A stretch of DNA of 64,000 nt from Lepisosteus oculatus (Eukaryota > Chordata > Actinopteri > Semionotiformes > Lepisosteidae), in assembly GCF_040954835.1 (NCBI RefSeq), contig NC_090723.1, positions 8,690,001 through 8,754,000 of the forward strand, in the 5' to 3' direction. Both the position numbers and the translations under genes were made by a program. The notes below the pieces were generated by a model that saw nothing but the letters and a program-made list of their open reading frames with translations, made no database searches and was not told the DNA's origin. Below, one piece after another: positions 22,821 through 35,430 of this stretch; within the stretch, counting starts at the first letter, position 1; every line of letters begins with the position of its first letter.

Positions 22821-25800
22821 TGTGATTAAAGTAATTACTGTATATCCACAATATATGGGCCATGTTTGAGTGTCTCCGTTGAATCTCCTTGCCAACATTG
22901 CCCTGAAGGTGCTCAGAACGACAGGCAGAACCCTAATGTAGGGAGAGACAAAGTATCACAGGGGGCCAGAGAGCTATCCGCAGACACAAATCAAACACCT
23001 GCTAATCTTCTCTTTAACGCCACTCTGAGTTTTCACTTTGTTTTTCATCTTTGACACTGTTGGAGGAGCAGCACTTGAGTTTGATTAAATTAACCCCCCA
23101 CACACACACAACAACCCCTGACACTGACTTGTTTAGTCATATAAAATCAACTTTTTATTACAAAGCCCGAGGGGTGACTAGCGTTAACGAGCAGGAGATC
23201 CTAATTAGACCATGAATCAGGAGGGGTTGTGGGGGCTGTCTGGATAGCCCTGCTGGGTTTCTTATATATATATACAAACGCACACACAGAGCACTATTCA
23301 AAAGTTTGGAAACCCTGTGAAATGAAGCTGGGGAACAGAGCAGTGCTCTTCTGCATTCCTTTACATTCCTGAAACACACAGGTGTCTCCTCACCATAACC
23401 AGAGTCAAGACACTAAAACGGAAATGCGATGCACCAGGTAAATATAAAAGTGCATCTCAGGAGACCACAACGGTCCAAAAAACTACCCCCATGACGAAAG
23501 CATCGGGCTTGCAAGAGCCAGCTGGCTGAGAGAGAAGACTCATATAGAAGAACTTTGTCTTCCTTCAGTGGGAGACTGAAGAAGGCTGATTCATACCAGG
23601 ATGATATATAATCATCTTCCTATGAATGATAATTAAGTAAGAACCCTGGGTTGTGGAACTGCAGCCCCCTTTGTTTCAGTATATTGGCATGAAGGACACT
23701 TTTTACATAAAAAACATCAAAGAGAAAAGGGCAAAGGCTTTCACCAGCAAGTGGTCATCACCACTGCTCTTGGCCAGCTTTACCTGAATCTGTGGAACAC
23801 ATAGATTATCTCCTAAACACAAGAAAGCAAATCCTCATCCAGGCCTTTTCTAGGCTCCCACATACCCCGATTCACCTCAATGCTCACCCCATTAACCACT
23901 GTACAATCATTTAGATACTATCCAACCTCACAACATACTCTTGCAGGAGCAGCCAAACAACAGCCTTAGCAATTCCTCCCATTGCAAAACTCACGGCTAG
24001 GCACAGCCTCCCAGTTAATTGCTTGAATAATCAATTCATAATTAACTGAATGATGTAATTAAGCAGCTGCTAGTAACAAGGACTTAAGGCTGGAAAGGAC
24101 TGGTGTTTGTCTTTCACTGAAGCACTGTTATGAAGTCAAAACGACAAAGTATTAGAATTCTAAACCAATAGAATGAAGCTGAATTTGAACCAATTAAAAA
24201 CAAACTATTATAGAAAACTCTGAAGCACTGAGTGCTCCACACTGGAGTCAGCAAAAGAAGAAGTCACATGAAGCCCTATCAAGGCAACCCCCCATGACAT
24301 CCACCCCGTGCCCGCCTTGGAGAAGAAACAACAGGATACATCTCCCACAGAATCAGCGCACACCATGGGAAAAAGCAACAGTCTAATTTACAAACACTGT
24401 ACCAGTGTGTGGTACTTCCTCTGTTCTGTGCTTGGCGTTGCACTGCTGTTCCATGACCCATATGCCACGGCTGCTCATTTTCATCAGGCAGGGCCGGAGC
24501 CGAGGAGCGCCAGGCCTCGGGCAACGGGAGAGCGCCGTCGACGTGTGCGGACGCCACGCAAGCATCGCCGCTCAGGCTTCGTGAAAGTCAGGGGGAGGCG
24601 CGGGGGGGCAGGGGCATGAGGATGAGCGGTCATCTGGTCTGATCCCACCAGACACTTGCAGATTCTCTCCTGCTGGTGTCTTCTGGTTCAGTGAGGCATG
24701 AGGCAGCGACGGCAGCAGCAGAGCTGTGAACACCCCTAGATTTAGAAACTGAGGCGCAGGGGGGTCCCTAGCAGCCTCGGCACCAGCCAGCCCCTCGGGG
24801 TCCTGACCTTCTCAGAACCCCGCTCCGTCTACCTTCTTTTTTTTATCAACTTTGCTGAAATTGAATCCAGTCAATAAAAAAATCATTCATTCAAACTTAA
24901 TTGTTCAAGAGACGGTGTTAAAAAAAAATCTGGGCAAGCACTGTAACTACAGTGTATGTGATAGGAGGTGCAGGGGAATAACATGATACCTATTTGTGCT
25001 GAAAAAACATTTTCTTAATTTAGTCATTAAACTTGTAAGATAACTCCAGTGCGCATCAGACCAAGCTTCATCTTTTAAAAAATGGGCAAAAGGACTAAAA
25101 CACAGGTCAGGAAAATACTGATCAGCCATGATCTGCTAAAAATACGATAAATAGCACATGTGCAAGATGTAGTCTATCAGGACATGTTTAAAAGCAAAGA
25201 AAAGGGGATTTTAAAAGTATAAGGATTCCAGAAGATACAGCATCAGTGAATAAGCTCAGGACTTTTGCCTGTCTTTATTTTGTTTTGCCTTTTTTTTTCC
25301 AGGAACCTGTCCAGTACTTTATTAACACTGCTCAGAACCGATACAGAGATTGGCAATCGCATGGCAATTTTCGACTACTGTATTATTGTCTAGCATTAAA
25401 CCAAGACAATGGATTCTAGGAAGCGGTATATAAAATTAAACTGTACAAATATTGCTTCTTGAGATGTCCTTGGTTTTGGTGATTTTGTTTTTCACATCTT
25501 GTTTTGTGGGTTTGTGTAACCACAGCCCGTCTGAATGAGCAGCTTGGCTACAGCAGCGCGGTACACTGGAACATTCTGGTGAGAGGTGAGAGGTGACAGA
25601 GCTGAGGAGGCAGGCAGAGAGGAAGTTTAGCTCTGATTGGGGTGGGGGGTGGCGGCAAGTATTACTCAGAGCCACTCTCAGGGAGGACGAAGACCCCCCA
25701 CCAAGTCGTCCCTGCTGAACCGGGCACCACCTCCGGACAATCCTACTGCCTCTTTCCACAGTCGAGTCTCTGCAGACAAGTTTCACCAGAAGAAAAGGAA

Positions 25801-28800
25801 AAGCCCCCAAACAAAATAAATGTAGGTACAAGTTGATGAAAGAAAAAGGCAAAACTCCTGAATTGTGATTCTGACCCTATGACAAGGTCTTCACTGATAC
25901 CTAGTTCATTATCAACACCTTTGATATCTAAATCATGACTATAAAACCTTGGCTTTCTTCAAGACACACTTAGGTGAGATACTCATGCAATTTTCTACTA
26001 TACAGCACATGATCTGGACCTCCTTGTACATGCAAATATTGTTGAGTTCTTATGCTCTTTGCTCCCAAATGCCTTGAAGGCATTTCATCACAACTGTACC
26101 TGTTTAAAATCAGTCAATTCAAACTGGGACGCCTTAAAAACGCTTCAATGAAATCTGGAGTGTGAAAAAGGGGCAGAAAAAAAGCATAGTAAAATCAACA
26201 TGGTTTTGGAGAAAACGGCGAAAAGCAAAGAAACTAAAATAAAAAAAAGATGTGAACAAACTGCAAGATGTGAAAGGAAGGCAGAGAGAAAGTGCGAGGC
26301 CTGTGTGTGTGGATCTGTGCTTGCACGGGCGCCGAGTATCAACCAGCCTCCTGTTAGTCAGCCAGCCCTCTCAATATAAGCGCTCTAATTGCTCAGAAAA
26401 TTACAACGAACGCTGATTGCACTTGACAATGGCTGACATGACGGCGACACTGTGACGCCTCGCGTGTTCATACCCCCCCCCCTCCCCTCCACCGCCTCGC
26501 CATCCCAGACCCCTCCCCCTCTGGGGCTGTGTCATCCCCGTTGACCGCCATCGTGCCCCCGGTGACCGCCGGGTGCCCCCTGACTGTGTCATCTGTCGGG
26601 AGCGGAGATGTCCCAAAGTTCAAACCTGTCACCCCCTGGCATCGTTTCGCACGCCCCCCAAATCCGTCAGGCTGCCCGTCTGTGAACCATGCCAATGCGC
26701 GTGGTTTTTCCTCCGCGGATTTTTATGACTGCCCCCCCCCCCCGCATCCCTGCGATTGCACACGCGTGTGGATACAGATATGCAGGAATGTTTGTTCCTG
26801 TGCGTGTGCGCCTGTATTTAAATCTCTGCAGCCACCACCCCCCCGAGCTTCAACATGTCACTCTGGTGTCTCGTCACAGCTAATAAGAGCAGAGGCATCC
26901 AAGCACACAGCTGTGGAAGATCAGTAGACAGCCCAGCCCCCACCTTGGTGAACCTCTCTAATATCGGCTTCCTCGGCCTGGCCGCCGGCTCGTTTAATTT
27001 TGATTTAATTTTAGGTCAAAAACCTGGTGATCTTTGGCGTCAGGGTGCGAAAACCTCCAGGGAAGCTCCCCACAGGGAGAGAACTCAGGGTGCAAGAGGG
27101 GGAAGTGGGTAACACGGCAGAGAATGCAATTTATTTTAATTTTTCACGCCGTTTCTCCTTGAAAATACACGACTATTTCCCAAGCGTTTATTTGACAACT
27201 GTTTCTTTACCGAGACATCTGAAGGAGAACTGATCTACAGAATAGATTTGTCTCTAAACAGAGTGGAAGAGTATTTTTCATTAGTATTTATTTTTGCTAA
27301 GAAATTTAACACAAATTGACACAAAGTTAGAGAATCTGTTATTTCTTCTAATTGTTGGTGCTCTGAACTGATTGTGCCAGTCTTTTTTTGGGGGAAATAA
27401 AATTCTCAAAATATAAATACTTTTTTAAATATTTTTTGAAGCCAATTAATACTTTAATTTCCACATTACACTTTTATTAAGGCCTATTCAAGAGCTTTGA
27501 AAAGTTGACCTTTAATAAGAACTGACTGCCAGATAACTATAACAATTGAGCAGGCTGCCAGCTTTGTTGAACAAATACTTGAAGGCACAGGTTTGACTAT
27601 AGGACAACTCCTAAAACCTACAGTGCTAAAGTTAACAAAAATGACAAAACCGCTTCCTGGACCAAACTCGAATATATCAGACATTATGAAGAGAGACCAA
27701 AGCTGAAATCTTAAAAACTGTAAGAGAGTCTCAGCCCAACCCTTTGAAGGAAATCATTTGTTTTTTAACAGTAAAAAGCAAGGTTCTCCTCTAGTGCAAG
27801 ATGAGATGACCCATGTGCCCAATTCAACAGACAGGAAGTCTGCCCGCCCAGGCACAACAGCACATCTAGACAGTCAGCAAAGTGTCAGAGTGGCTTCCAC
27901 TGACCTCAGCTGATGGTGCCCAGTTTTGCAATATAAACTATAAAATTGTCTAATTATAATTCTGCCACTAAATCAAGCTAGTAATGAAAGCCCAAGAGAA
28001 GGACCACTGTTAGTTCCTGTCCATCGCCAGCTCACTTGAGCATAAAGATGGGCCTCGGAAACATTATGGACTAGCATTGGTCAAGCCCAAACTCTTCTTC
28101 CATCCCCATTGTCACTGCCAGTGCTGCTAGCCTTGGGTTTATCGGACTAGGGCTCTGCCTTTCCAATGGCATCCAATTCTGGTGCTGGAGAGCTGCAGTA
28201 ACTGCGATTTTCTAGGTTTCTTTTCATCAACTCCCCTGAAGAGCTGAAAGAAATGTGTAAAATGGCCCAGTGAAGCCAGTAACAAACTGGAATAGCTTGT
28301 TAGAGCCAGGTTTGAAGGAAAACCTGCAGACACCCCCTGCTCTCCATGACCAGTATTGGATATCCCTGGATTAGATGATGAGCCCTACTCTGCATGTCTC
28401 TGGAAAGTAAGAGTAAAATGGAGCACCAGGTGGAACTCCCATGCCAACATGGAGAGAACATGCAAACCTACACAAACGGTAGAGCCCATCTCCTGTAGTT
28501 GAGAGGCAATAAAGCTCCCATGACAAGCATGGTTCTCTGGAAAGGGACAAGACCACAACACAAACGTCTCAACAACACTTGTAGGAACAGAGGCAGGCAT
28601 CTTCCTGTTTTACATGCAGGAGTTCAATAAGCACCCATCACAAGCTATGGGGAATCACCAGCTTCTAGGTTAATGAGTTCCTGACCTATGCACCTCGTGA
28701 GCTGATCAGGAGTGGGGAGTTTGGAGCAACTCAGAGTACTGTCTCTCACTTTTATCTGACTCCATCCAATCAGGTCAACATCCATCTTGCAAAGTATTGC

Positions 28801-29640
28801 TTTTAAAGGAGAAAGAGCTGAAAATAATAGATCTGAGTCAGATGTGAAGACCTGGTCCAGCTCTTCAGAACCATTTTAGGAAAAGTCCCTCCTGCTTGGA
28901 TGTCTAAACCTATACTGTGATTTGCTCTGCTTAAAAGGTTAAGCCTCTGCATCAATTTCACCCATAACAGTCTCTCCAAGGTACTGTCGTCAGACGGAGA
29001 AGGGGAAAACTGCTATCGGGAGGTCAGGGGAGCACAAGTTCATCCAAAGCAGGGTAAAAGACCAAGTCTCCATTTTGAGACTTTTGATCTTTTGGCTTTC
29101 TGATATATAACATTGCTACTGTGATGTGTGCAAACTGATTTGAGTAATATTATTATTGTAAGTGTAAACACATTACAGAAGTAAAAATAAAATCAGGACC
29201 AGAGTAAGGTTATCTTCCAGATGTTTATATTAGAGGCTGGAAATGCCTTCAGAAAAGATCACTTCATTTACTGGTTTAGAGAATATGAGCCAAGGAGACC
29301 TAAGGATCATGTGAAAGAGCGGTGACCCCAAAATGCACTCTTCCATCATTAGTGGGTTTGCCTCAAACGGCTTCACTTGTCTCCTGAGAAAAACCACAAG
29401 TTCACCTCAAAATCTGACTCAGTCTACCAGGTTCCTAGAAAGCTGCCCTTGTAAAATGATCTTTGTCCTATACAAGAGAGCGAGGCAGGGAGGGCAGTGA
29501 GATAGGGCAAAAAAAAAAGGTTTTAGGTGATGACAAACTGAGCTTAGTGCCTGCACTTGAGACTGGTCAAGGGATCTTACATTAGAAGACAAGAACGCAA
29601 TCAGAGCAATCACTGGGGCCCTGGCCAGCCTCAAGGTGAT
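22821..29640. other. Intergenic DNA, AT-rich with CpG islets
   Basis: No exon with family similarity was found. CpG-dense islets occur at about 24485-24620 and 26440-26620, and a smaller one at 26960-26990. Homopolymer C runs lie at 26472-26481 and 26731-26742. A short motif ACTATTCAAAAGTTTGG at 23294-23310 resembles a sequence common in fish repeats. At 28185-28480 sequence resembling degenerate interspersed repeats occurs, including a piece of a V-SINE-like element in reverse orientation (GGAGAGAACATGCAAACC). Confidence 0.45.
28425..28480 (-). mobile_element. Degenerate V-SINE-like fragment
   Basis: The sequence CATGGAGAGAACATGCAAAC followed by CTACACAAACGGTAGAG matches, in reverse orientation, the conserved central part of V-SINE-type elements (GTTTGCATGTTCTC...). 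Flanks are too diverged to set the ends. It is probably an old 5'-truncated or internally decayed copy. Confidence 0.4.
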
Positions 29641-29840
29641 AAGGGGCAGTGGACAGACCGCGTGAGGAAGTCTCTCAGGCCACGGGACCGCGCGACAGGG
29701 ATGCGAGCCGGCATGCTCCGGAGCTCGCCTGGTTTGGCCCAGGCGGCCGGCAGCGCCCTGATTTGTTGTGACAGCCGGAGAGCGCGCGCGCGCCGGCGGA
29801 ATGGGGCCGCGCGACACCATATTGCCTCCTTCCCCGGGGA
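29640..29840. promoter_or_regulatory. CpG-dense islet
   Basis: About 200 bases far richer in CpG than the surroundings, including GAGAGCGCGCGCGCGCCGGC, CAGGCGGCCGGCAGCG and GGGGCCGCGCGACACC, followed by CCATATTGCC, which contains a YY1-like CCATATTG motif. There is no TATA box and no adjacent exon. It could be a distal regulatory element or a promoter of a non-coding transcript. The evidence is base composition only. Confidence 0.35.
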
Positions 29841-31990
29841 AGGGGGATCAGCGTGCCAGCCTCGCCAGGAAGTGCTAATAGGCGCAACACGTCTTCCTTT
29901 CGCACATTAAGACAGGCAGAGGGTGACAGATCGGAGCTGTGATACTGCCAAGTGTAAAAGAAATGCTCTGCCACCCGTCTGCCATGGCACAGCATCTTAA
30001 AATGAAGAGCTGCTCAGTCGAACCCAGAGCTGCAGCTAAAACATGCTTACAGAGGTGTGGAGGTAGCAAGCATCTCTTACTGTGATGTAAACCCTCACCT
30101 GTAATTAGGGTTACCACCTTTACTGTGGACTGGTAACTAATGGGATTAAATATATGGTGGATTGTACCTGAAGGGGTGTTCAAGTAGACTTTTAGCTTGA
30201 AATTAAAAGACATCACAGCATTGAGCTCCAAGCATGTTCCTGCGCCTGTCGTGGTGGGGGTGAAGAATAAAGACCTTTCTTTTATGCTGAATTGGGGGAG
30301 ACATCATTTTTTAGGGTTACCTTTGCAATTCTGAGTGCAACTGCAATGAACATCTTCTAAAATTGTTTAGGTTGTTTTAAAGGTGCAATGCATGTGATGA
30401 GAAAGAACTCCGTATGAACTTACCCTAAGAAAATGTATCAAGAAAAAGTATCATTTTCTTAGAAAAATTAGATTCTGTTACAGTTCTACTACAGTTCTGA
30501 GATGACTTTATTGCTGCCATCTTCTAAACAGAAGATCCACTATCAGATTTGAGATCTCAAGAGATTTTCAGTAAAACAGTACTAATTCCTGCAAACATTC
30601 AATCAGATCAATAACAGTCTGGATCATTCTGCAAGAACGGGGTGATTTCATGTAACTCCTGAAAATCAGTTAAGATTCTTTCCCCCAAAGTATCCAACAA
30701 CAAAGCAACTGTTAGAGAAATCTTTTTTTAATACATTTTCTTGCTTGGTACACCTTAAAAAAATAGTTTAAAAAAAACAACAGCATCTCTTTGAGAGTAA
30801 GCAGTGCCCTGCAATTGCTTATGCACAACAGTGAAGGAGGGGAAAAAACACCTTTAAACTGCACTGACAGTAAGAAGGAGCTTCACAGATGCAAACCAGC
30901 CTTTCCTGTTTCTGCTCCCGGATATGGGAATTGGATGTAAGGAAGCATATTTTGATCCTTCTTTAATTCTTTAAATACACGTCTGAGACCTGTTGTATAT
31001 TGTAGACACATGACAGAGTCTACATAAAATCAGCACACAAGATTGATTAACCTTATATCTCCTTCTTCCAGGAGGCTACAATCTCACTTCTTTCTCCCAC
31101 ATTCAGGTGATATGGAGCTGTTTAATCAAGTGGTGAAACCAATTATATTACCAATCTAGAAGCTGGTTACAAAACTCTTATTCAATGGACTCTTAAATAC
31201 AAACCTTGACGGGACAGAAAGTGTATGAATATTTTGGATCTTTGACATTGTTTTGAGAAAAGTACTTATCACAGGGACATGTCACTAGAGAACGGAGGTG
31301 CTGTGTGGGAGGTCCTGGTGTGTGCCTGTGTGTGTGGTTATGAAACCACATGTGAGGGCCTGAATCATTCAGACCTTGCGACCACATATCTGTGACACAG
31401 AATGGAAAGAAACTTTGAATAATATCCAAAAAAGAAACTTCTAAAAAATAAAAGGGCTGATTTCTTTTCAGACATTTTCTGTTTCCTATAAAAAGAGGTG
31501 TTTATATGAAATTCAGTTCATGTTATTGATATATGTATCCCCCTTCAGATATATGTTTCTGAAGGTCTAAAATACCATGCATAATACACAAACTTATGCA
31601 TGGATATAGCTTATGTCACAATCCATCATTTTTCTAGGAATTTAGACAATTATTACTAATGAATGTCAATACATTTCTGTAGTAATACCCATGCTATTCT
31701 GAAAGACACATCCCTTGAAATCAATTCACTTCCAATACAACACTTGAGAGTACCTTCATACATATCCTTAACCACCCTGAAACATCTTTCTCATTCTATG
31801 TGAGTATTTGAGCATGAACATTTTATGTGTAACTGCTAGTAAGATTTGCAGTGGCTATGCTGGGCAGTCAAATAGTTGAAAGCCATAATTTCCAGTTTGA
31901 GTAAGGCTGTTGGTGTCAGCAGGAGCACATGAACTTCAAATATGTACCCACTTACTTCTATGCTTCTAAGCATGAAGGCTTACCATCTGG
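29841..31990. other. Intergenic DNA, no feature seen
   Basis: AT-rich sequence with short A/T homopolymers. I recognise no gene, RNA or classified repeat. Open frames of up to 118 codons lack motifs. Confidence 0.5.
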
Positions 31991-32226
31991 GCCAAATTTC
32001 CCATTGGCCTTTACCAATCATTACCTCCTATTAGTCCCCATCTCTGTATTGGTTTAATTACTCTGTTATCCCCCCCACTGAGAGCTGGTGTGTGAGGAGT
32101 GTACTGGCGCATAATCCAAGTGGGGCTGCACACTGGCGGAGGTGATCCCCATTTCCTGTAAAGCACTTTGAGTGGAGTGTCCAGAAAAGCGCTATAGAAG
32201 TGTAAACAACATTTGTTATTATTATA
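31991..32226 (+). mobile_element. 5S-SINE family, 3' part (5'-truncated copy)
   Basis: This copy begins at the body segment CCATTGGCCTTTACCAATCA and runs through ACTGAGAGCTGGTGTGTGAG to the tail GTAAAGCACTTTGAGTGGAG and AGCGCTATAGAAGTGTAAAC, ending in TTATTATTAT. It aligns to the second half of the element at 9826-10380 but lacks the 5S-derived head, as expected for a 5'-truncated retrotransposed copy. Confidence 0.8.
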
Positions 32227-34340
32227 TTACCCATTGAGGATATGGTTCATGTCAGCAGTAAGTTTCTGTCTAGAATGTTTTAACATCCTGAGATGCACCC
32301 AGGTAAACCGTAATAGTGCTGGTGACAAGTTTAACTGTCCAATTCTGAAATTCTAAAATTACAGCTCTGCCCTGGACCGAGAACCCAAGTGTAGCCGAAA
32401 AAGCTGGGCTTTACCCAGGCAGTCTCAGCCCTCCACCTCTCAGCCGGTTCCAGGAGTGTGAAAGGAAATATTTTTCCTGGGTCTCGCAAAATGCTGCGTA
32501 AAAGCAGAGCAACCCAGATGTTGCTGTATCGAGCCTATATCACTCCCCAGACAGGGGCACACAGTAGGTAGGGCAGCGCCAAAGTAGGGTGGGCATTATC
32601 AGGGCTTTCGCGGGACGATGACTCCTGTCATTTTTTGGGCCCCTGCAGGTTTGCGATTTGACCTACCTCTGCCGTAGGAGGCTCGCAGCGCGTCAAAACA
32701 CTGAACAGCTCCGACAGGGGGACACGTCGGGGCTGCCCATCTGCAGGTCCTCACCTAGCCCAGACATTACCGGGGGATCACAGCTGTGACCTCGCCATTA
32801 AACACACTTGACATTGCCAGCTTGGTCGGGTATATAAAGTAACTGGAGATTCTCAGCGTTTTACAATAAAAAAACAAAAACATTTTCTGATCGCTGCCAC
32901 TTAAGGTCAAGTTTCAGCTCGGGTGGAACCTCACCTTGAACCAGTGTCCCCCTGTGTCTTTAGCAAGGCAGGGCACTAGACCGCTTTTTCTGCACTACAA
33001 GACGAATGCAGGCTGGCTGCAGATGAACCACGATGTATCCCGCTTAACACGCACAAAAAGGGGCCTAGAAGGCACATTCTGCATTTGTCACAGCACTTGC
33101 TCCTGATCTCTCTCTCTTGTATCATCCAGTAATTATTTCAAGACAGAACTGAACAAATAAACCCAACTCCACTTACAGGCTGGCAGCCGTGCCTCAGTGT
33201 TACTCCAGCACTTATTCCCCAACCAACCCCCCCTCCCTCCTCCAGTGCCCATGCCCCTGGGCACACTGTGCTCAGTCAGGCGCGGTGCTGTGAGTGTGCC
33301 CCGTCACCGATAGGGGTGAGTTACATAGGTCAGCGGTTCAAACGCAGGTCAGACCTACATGCTGTCGAGCCTCTGCCAAATGTCAGCTCTGCTCGTTAAT
33401 GTTTTCACGGCCGCTTGTTTACTGTGAACTCTCTCTCCTCTCCTCTCGCTCTGCGGGCCCTCCCTCCTCACTCTCCAGCGTGCACGGGCGATGTCCTGGG
33501 TTTTTTTTAAAAACATCATCATCCTGAACCCTTTTTATTTTTTAATATCTACATTGTTATGCATCTGCATTACTAAGACTTTTTGTAGCGCCGATGTATA
33601 ATCATACCACGATGCACCCTCAGTTCACCACCCAATGCAGTTAATTTGGAGGCTCTGTAAAAGAAGGACAACTGCATTGTCATCACCAATGACAGCTCTG
33701 TCTTTCAACTGACAAAAACCACAGGGACACAATTTCCTTTCCTTCCAGAGCTCTGCCATCTTAAATCACTGTTTAACCACTCCAATCTGGCCAGCTCAGC
33801 CCCTGACAGGAAGGGGAAACTCTGGCACATGCCAAAGACCATGAAAAAGACGAAGGACAAGACAGTGGAGAAGCAAGACCCTATCTGACACTCTACCTAA
33901 CAGCGGAGCACTTGTCCATAATGCGGATAAGAGCAGCACTGTACCAGACAGCCGGTCACAAGCACCCGCTGGTTCAGATGCCAATGCTGCAGTGCCACTC
34001 TGCTAAAATGCGAGAAGACTATTAGTGTCCGTTACCTTCCAACAAGCCACAAATCCTCCAAGAGCAACACAAATCTTTCAACTGCCAAGGGGCAGAAGGT
34101 GTGAGAAAAGAATGCAACACTTATTTCCAGCAATAAAGGGCTGTGTAGTACAGAACACGCGAGAGAAGTTCCAGCTCACTGTCCTCAACAGCCCAAGAGC
34201 ATTGCATGTTCCAATACTAACATCTTGGGCATGTGAACAAAATATTAAAACTGGCAGATGTAGCTTACCAGCTGCAGATCCACAGGGACAGGTGATTTTA
34301 TATGAAAGAGCTGCCTTCCATGCCCAAGACCTGCCGGTCT
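32227..34340. other. Intergenic DNA, no gene seen
   Basis: Mixed-composition sequence. Moderately CpG-containing between about 32540 and 32760, then ordinary. I see no family-level similarity in any frame. A sequence resembling a tRNA B box (GCGGTTCAAACGCAGG near 33329) is isolated, with no cloverleaf. Confidence 0.45.
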
Positions 34341-34341
34341 C

Positions 34342-34445
34342 AGGATCTACAGATAAGATCACTTTATTGGCAATATATAATTTGTTGTATTAGGGATTTG
34401 GGTCAGCCATTTATACAGCACCCCTGGAATAACATGAACTGGGGT
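34342..34445 (-). mobile_element. tRNA-type SINE, decayed fragment
   Basis: In reverse orientation this resembles the distal part of the element at 49037-49290: AAGATCACTTTATTGGCAAT is followed by GTCAGCCATTTATACAGCAC and CCCTGGAATAAC. It is shorter and more diverged than the copy at 35225-35430. Confidence 0.5.
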
Positions 34446-35224
34446 GGCATTAATGAATCTGAAACATTAACAACAAAACAAAACCAGTGTGAATTGGTGA
34501 TGGATGATTATTTCACAAAACGAAGTTACTTCCATTGAAAAAGTACCTTAAACATTCAATATACTCATGAATGAGATTTTCGTGTGATGCTGCATCCCAA
34601 CGTACCTAGTATCTGACAGGTCAATAGTTTACTAGTCAGATGAGATAGTGGGAACCAGCACAAAAAACAAGCTAAACAAATTTTGGGACGGATGGCTTTC
34701 AGAGCACAGATTCCCAATTAACACAGGAAAATATAAGAGCACAGATCTAGATGGACACCTTCAGTGCCCTTAGCCCTATTCTATACCGGAAGACATTTTT
34801 CAGGATGTCAGGGAAAATGTGGCTCTGGTTCAAAACGTAAGACAGTATTTACATCTTTATTGCTTTCATAATAAACTAATTGATTGATTTAACTAAGGAA
34901 AGAGAGGTCAGACGTACAACAATATTGATATTAACTCCTTAGAGGTTGAGACACAAATGCCCTAAGTGCAGGAGAGTGATTCTGCAGTCATGTTTAGTAA
35001 AGTGGGGAACCCCCAGCATGTGGCAGTCAGTGTGTTCTGCACAATTCTCATACTCCCTATCTAAGTGCAAGTAGCTAATTAAGCAGCAGAGGCTAATCGA
35101 GACCTGACTCCTTTAGCTCCAGTAGCACCTTTCTACACAGCTTTTGAAAAATCCTCCATTTGGATTTATTTTTAGGGATCATCTTTTGAAAGGCATACAT
35201 ATAGCTATGCACACACATACGAGA

Positions 35225-35430
35225 AGATCACTTCATTGGCCATATACAATTTTCTTGTCTTAGGAATTTGTCTTGTCGCATACCCCAGCTTGCCCTCCAT
35301 GAGACACACAGACAGGGAGAGAAGCTGGGGGTCAGAGGGCAGGGTCGGCCATCTATAGGGCACCCCTGGAGCAGCTGGGGTTAAGGGCCTTGATCAGGGG
35401 CTCTTAGCCACAGAGCCTCTGCACCACCAG
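35225..35430 (-). mobile_element. tRNA-type SINE, reverse copy
   Basis: Reverse-complement counterpart of the element at 49037-49290. It shares GCATACCCCAGCTTGCCCTC, CATGAGACACACAGACAGGG and AGAGAAGCTGGGGGTCAGAG, and then GGGGTTAAGGGCCTTGATCA. The tRNA-like head is largely missing. Together with 34342-34445 and 49037-49290 it defines one SINE family present at least three times in the window. Confidence 0.7.

Noticed and set aside
22467..22898. 143-codon Ser/Leu/Pro-rich frame on the minus strand
   Set aside because: It is the translation of the homopurine/homopyrimidine tract and has no coding character.
23290..23400. Possible end of a DNA transposon at ACTATTCAAAAGTTTGG
   Set aside because: The motif resembles a common fish repeat, but no partner terminal repeat or target duplication could be found.
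33325..33345. tRNA-like B box GGTTCAAACGCAGG
   Set aside because: Isolated motif without paired stems, A box or a related copy in the window.
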